NCBI GenBank assembly: GCA_045649825.1
Contig: JAZRQO010000002.1
Coordinates: 57,613 to 121,612 of the forward strand
Source of the DNA: RGIG9115 sp045649825
Lineage (GTDB): Bacteria > Bacillota > Clostridia > UBA1381
Direction of reading: 5' to 3'
DNA length: 64,000 nt
Part shown: positions 62,481-64,000 of the stretch, piece by piece
How positions within the stretch are numbered: position 1 is the stretch's first letter
How the letters are laid out: each line of letters starts with the position of its first letter
The notes under the pieces: generated by a model
The model's database searches: none
What the model saw: only the letters and a program-made list of their open reading frames with translations
Told to the model about the DNA's origin: nothing
Made by a program: the position numbers and the translations under genes

Positions 62481-63698
62481 ATGAACAAATTATTTAATAG
62501 AATAATATCGTTGTTGCTTTCAGGGATTCTCCTTGTGGGTTCAGTCTGCTTTGCAGCAGACGAACCGCTTCCGGCGGGTGTAGATGCACCCTACGGACTT
62601 GGTTCAAGTATGATTCCTGTCAGTGACTTTGAAAAGGGCAATACAGCAAGCTGGTCATTTGGCGGCAGCTCAGGCGGATTGGCACAGGTTTTATTTCCTA
62701 CAGGTGATCCTGAGCGTGGCGGATATGTACAAATGAAAATTACATCAGACGGTGAAAAGATAAATTCTTTCGGACCTAGTAAGGATACAATTTCCGGCTC
62801 TTTTGTAAAGGATGAAACATATGTTTTCTCGATGTACATAAAGGCTGATAAGGTTGATAATTATCGAATTCAAAGAGTATGGCTCCGCAGTATGTCAGAA
62901 AATAAGAATATTGCCTATGCGGAATATCCTATAGAGGTTCCGGGTGATGGAAAATGGCATTATTATGCACTGCCCTTTAAGATAAAAGAAGCTGCAGACC
63001 AAGCCAGACTCATGATTCAGTGGGGTGGAACAGGTAAATCGAATTTTGAGCTTTGCTTTGATGACATAAAACTTCGTCCTATAAGAAAAGAACCACCTCT
63101 CAAACTTCCAGAACTTTCTGCTACAAAAAATGTTAGTTTTACCGATATAAAAGGGCATTGGGCAGAAGAGCAGATTAAGGAAATGGCTGCTATGGGGATT
63201 ATAAACGGTCGTGATGCTAACACCTTTGACCCCGAAGCTCCCGTGACTCGTGCGGAGATTGTGGCACTCCTTGTTCGTGCAATTGGTTACAGAACTCCAA
63301 AAACTCGTAACAATTTTCGTGATGTAAAACGTACCGATTGGTTCGCAAAAGACCTCGATACACTTGCTGAGCTTAATATTATCGATACTAATATGCTCTG
63401 GCAGGGTAACTTCTACGGTTACTCTGAACTCAAGCGTGAGGAGCTTGCTATGTTCCTTTCAAACTCATATGACAAAATGGTATCCTTAGAACCAACTAAG
63501 GTTGATATTGTTCACTTTGAAGACAGAAAAGAGATTTCAGATTGGGCAATTCCATATATTATGAACTGTACATATCTTGAGCTTATGGAAGGTGTGGAAT
63601 GGAACCAATTTGTGCCTCAAGGTACAGTAACAAGAGCTCAGGCGGCAACTGCAATTTATAGGCTCAGAACTGTGCTCGAAAACACAGATTTGTCATAA
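62481..63698 (+). CDS. CBM-like/SLH surface protein
   Basis: The 405-residue protein has a signal peptide (SLLLSGILLVGSVCFAAD), a CBM4/9-like beta-sandwich (about 35-200, SDFEKGNTASWSFGGSSGG, GKWHYYALPF, FELCFDDIKLRPI) and three SLH repeats (about 217-400): FTDIKGHWAEEQIKEMAAMG, FRDVKRTDWFAKDLDTLAEL and FEDRKEISDWAIPYIMNC. It likely presents a glycan-binding domain on the cell surface for the neighbouring enzymes. GAAAGGAG precedes the ATG; it starts 21 bases after the GH-like gene. Confidence 0.85.
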   Translation: MNKLFNRIISLLLSGILLVGSVCFAADEPLPAGVDAPYGLGSSMIPVSDFEKGNTASWSFGGSSGGLAQVLFPTGDPERGGYVQMKITSDGEKINSFGPSKDTISGSFVKDETYVFSMYIKADKVDNYRIQRVWLRSMSENKNIAYAEYPIEVPGDGKWHYYALPFKIKEAADQARLMIQWGGTGKSNFELCFDDIKLRPIRKEPPLKLPELSATKNVSFTDIKGHWAEEQIKEMAAMGIINGRDANTFDPEAPVTRAEIVALLVRAIGYRTPKTRNNFRDVKRTDWFAKDLDTLAELNIIDTNMLWQGNFYGYSELKREELAMFLSNSYDKMVSLEPTKVDIVHFEDRKEISDWAIPYIMNCTYLELMEGVEWNQFVPQGTVTRAQAATAIYRLRTVLENTDLS

Positions 63699-63714
63699 TA
63701 GGAGGGATAACTTT

Positions 63715-64000
63715 ATGAAATTAACTAACAAACTACTGTCATTTATCATAGCACTCGCTTTGGTAATGGCTATGGTTGTACTTCCTGTTTCTGCTGCTGA
63801 CGCTGTTAATATGGTTGGTACAATTAATGGCATTACTGATAATGTAATTTCTCAGACTGCAGGCGTTAAAGCTACAGACGGAGCAGAGCCAAAGTGGGTG
63901 GCTGTTGCCTATGGAAAGTCAGTCGTTACTGCTACATATAATAACGATGGTTCGATTTCTGTTGACAGACCGAAACAAGCTGGACATACAGATACAACCC
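63715..64000 (+). CDS. secreted protein, truncated by the window end
   Basis: Starts with ATG 63715 after GGAGGGA and runs open to the window edge (95 codons). A clear signal peptide (KLLSFIIALALVMAMVVLPVSAAD) is followed by a region I do not recognise. Its 16-base spacing after the CBM-like/SLH gene and its signal peptide suggest it continues the surface operon. Confidence 0.75.
   Translation, partial: MKLTNKLLSFIIALALVMAMVVLPVSAADAVNMVGTINGITDNVISQTAGVKATDGAEPKWVAVAYGKSVVTATYNNDGSISVDRPKQAGHTDTT

Overview
The window looks like a chromosomal segment of an anaerobic, low-GC Gram-positive bacterium of the class Clostridia, probably gut-associated. The evidence is consensus sigma-A promoters with 17-bp spacers, strong AGGAGG-type ribosome sites, several TTG/GTG starts, a CIRCE-controlled groESL operon, S-layer homology (SLH) and copper-amine-oxidase-type stalk domains on exported proteins, an [FeFe]-hydrogenase-like ferredoxin protein, and clostridial gene order around maf-mreBCD-mrdA-minCD. 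I see no insertion sequence, prophage, CRISPR array or rRNA. There is one tRNA gene, tRNA-Leu(GAG).

Layout. 1-10.9 kb: ADP-ribose pyrophosphatase (nudF), zapA, a U32 protease-family protein, maf, mreB-mreC-mreD, PBP2, minC, minD, mgsA, an Mrp-type ATPase and a C_GCAxxG_C_C protein; this is a cell-shape and division cluster. No minE or rodA is present between minD and mgsA. 11-13.3 kb: a PfkB sugar kinase fused to a C-terminal AraC DNA-binding domain, then threonine aldolase. 13.4-20.4 kb: carB behind a leader that carries a 40-codon ORF running into an intrinsic terminator (a pyrBI-like attenuator layout), then pheS-pheT. 20.4-25.7 kb: an acyltransferase-like protein with an altered active site, an acyl-CoA synthetase-like ligase, an NhaC-type antiporter gene broken by one in-frame TGA, and a ferredoxin/[FeFe]-hydrogenase-like protein. 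25.7-27.8 kb: groEL and groES on the minus strand. 27.9-36 kb: class A PBP followed by stalk-domain and SLH proteins, an NSS-family symporter, a further stalk protein and a small lipoprotein. 36.1-42.5 kb (minus strand): a compact topoisomerase B - topoisomerase A - citrate synthase - WecG/TagA glycosyltransferase operon. 42.7-48.3 kb: a YkgJ-type cysteine-cluster protein, a VanW-family wall protein, then an orphan GatB paralogue next to an aspartyl-tRNA synthetase paralogue that lacks key active-site residues, then tRNA-Leu.

48.5-64 kb is the accessory-looking part. An AraC-type regulator overlaps an SLH protein gene, followed on the same strand by an FAD-dependent oxidoreductase, two very large secreted proteins sharing a TIM-barrel glycosidase-like domain (one with tandem carbohydrate-binding-like repeats, one with SLH repeats), a CBM-like/SLH protein, and the start of another secreted protein that runs off the window. 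I read this as a surface glycan-acting locus of undescribed specificity, controlled by its own AraC regulator.

The strongest candidates for undescribed biology are (1) the GatB plus degenerate AspRS pair, (2) the surface locus with its paired RMNDHH-motif barrels, (3) the carB leader-peptide attenuator and (4) the sugar kinase-AraC fusion. All functional calls come from reading the sequence and recalling family motifs; no database search was run.
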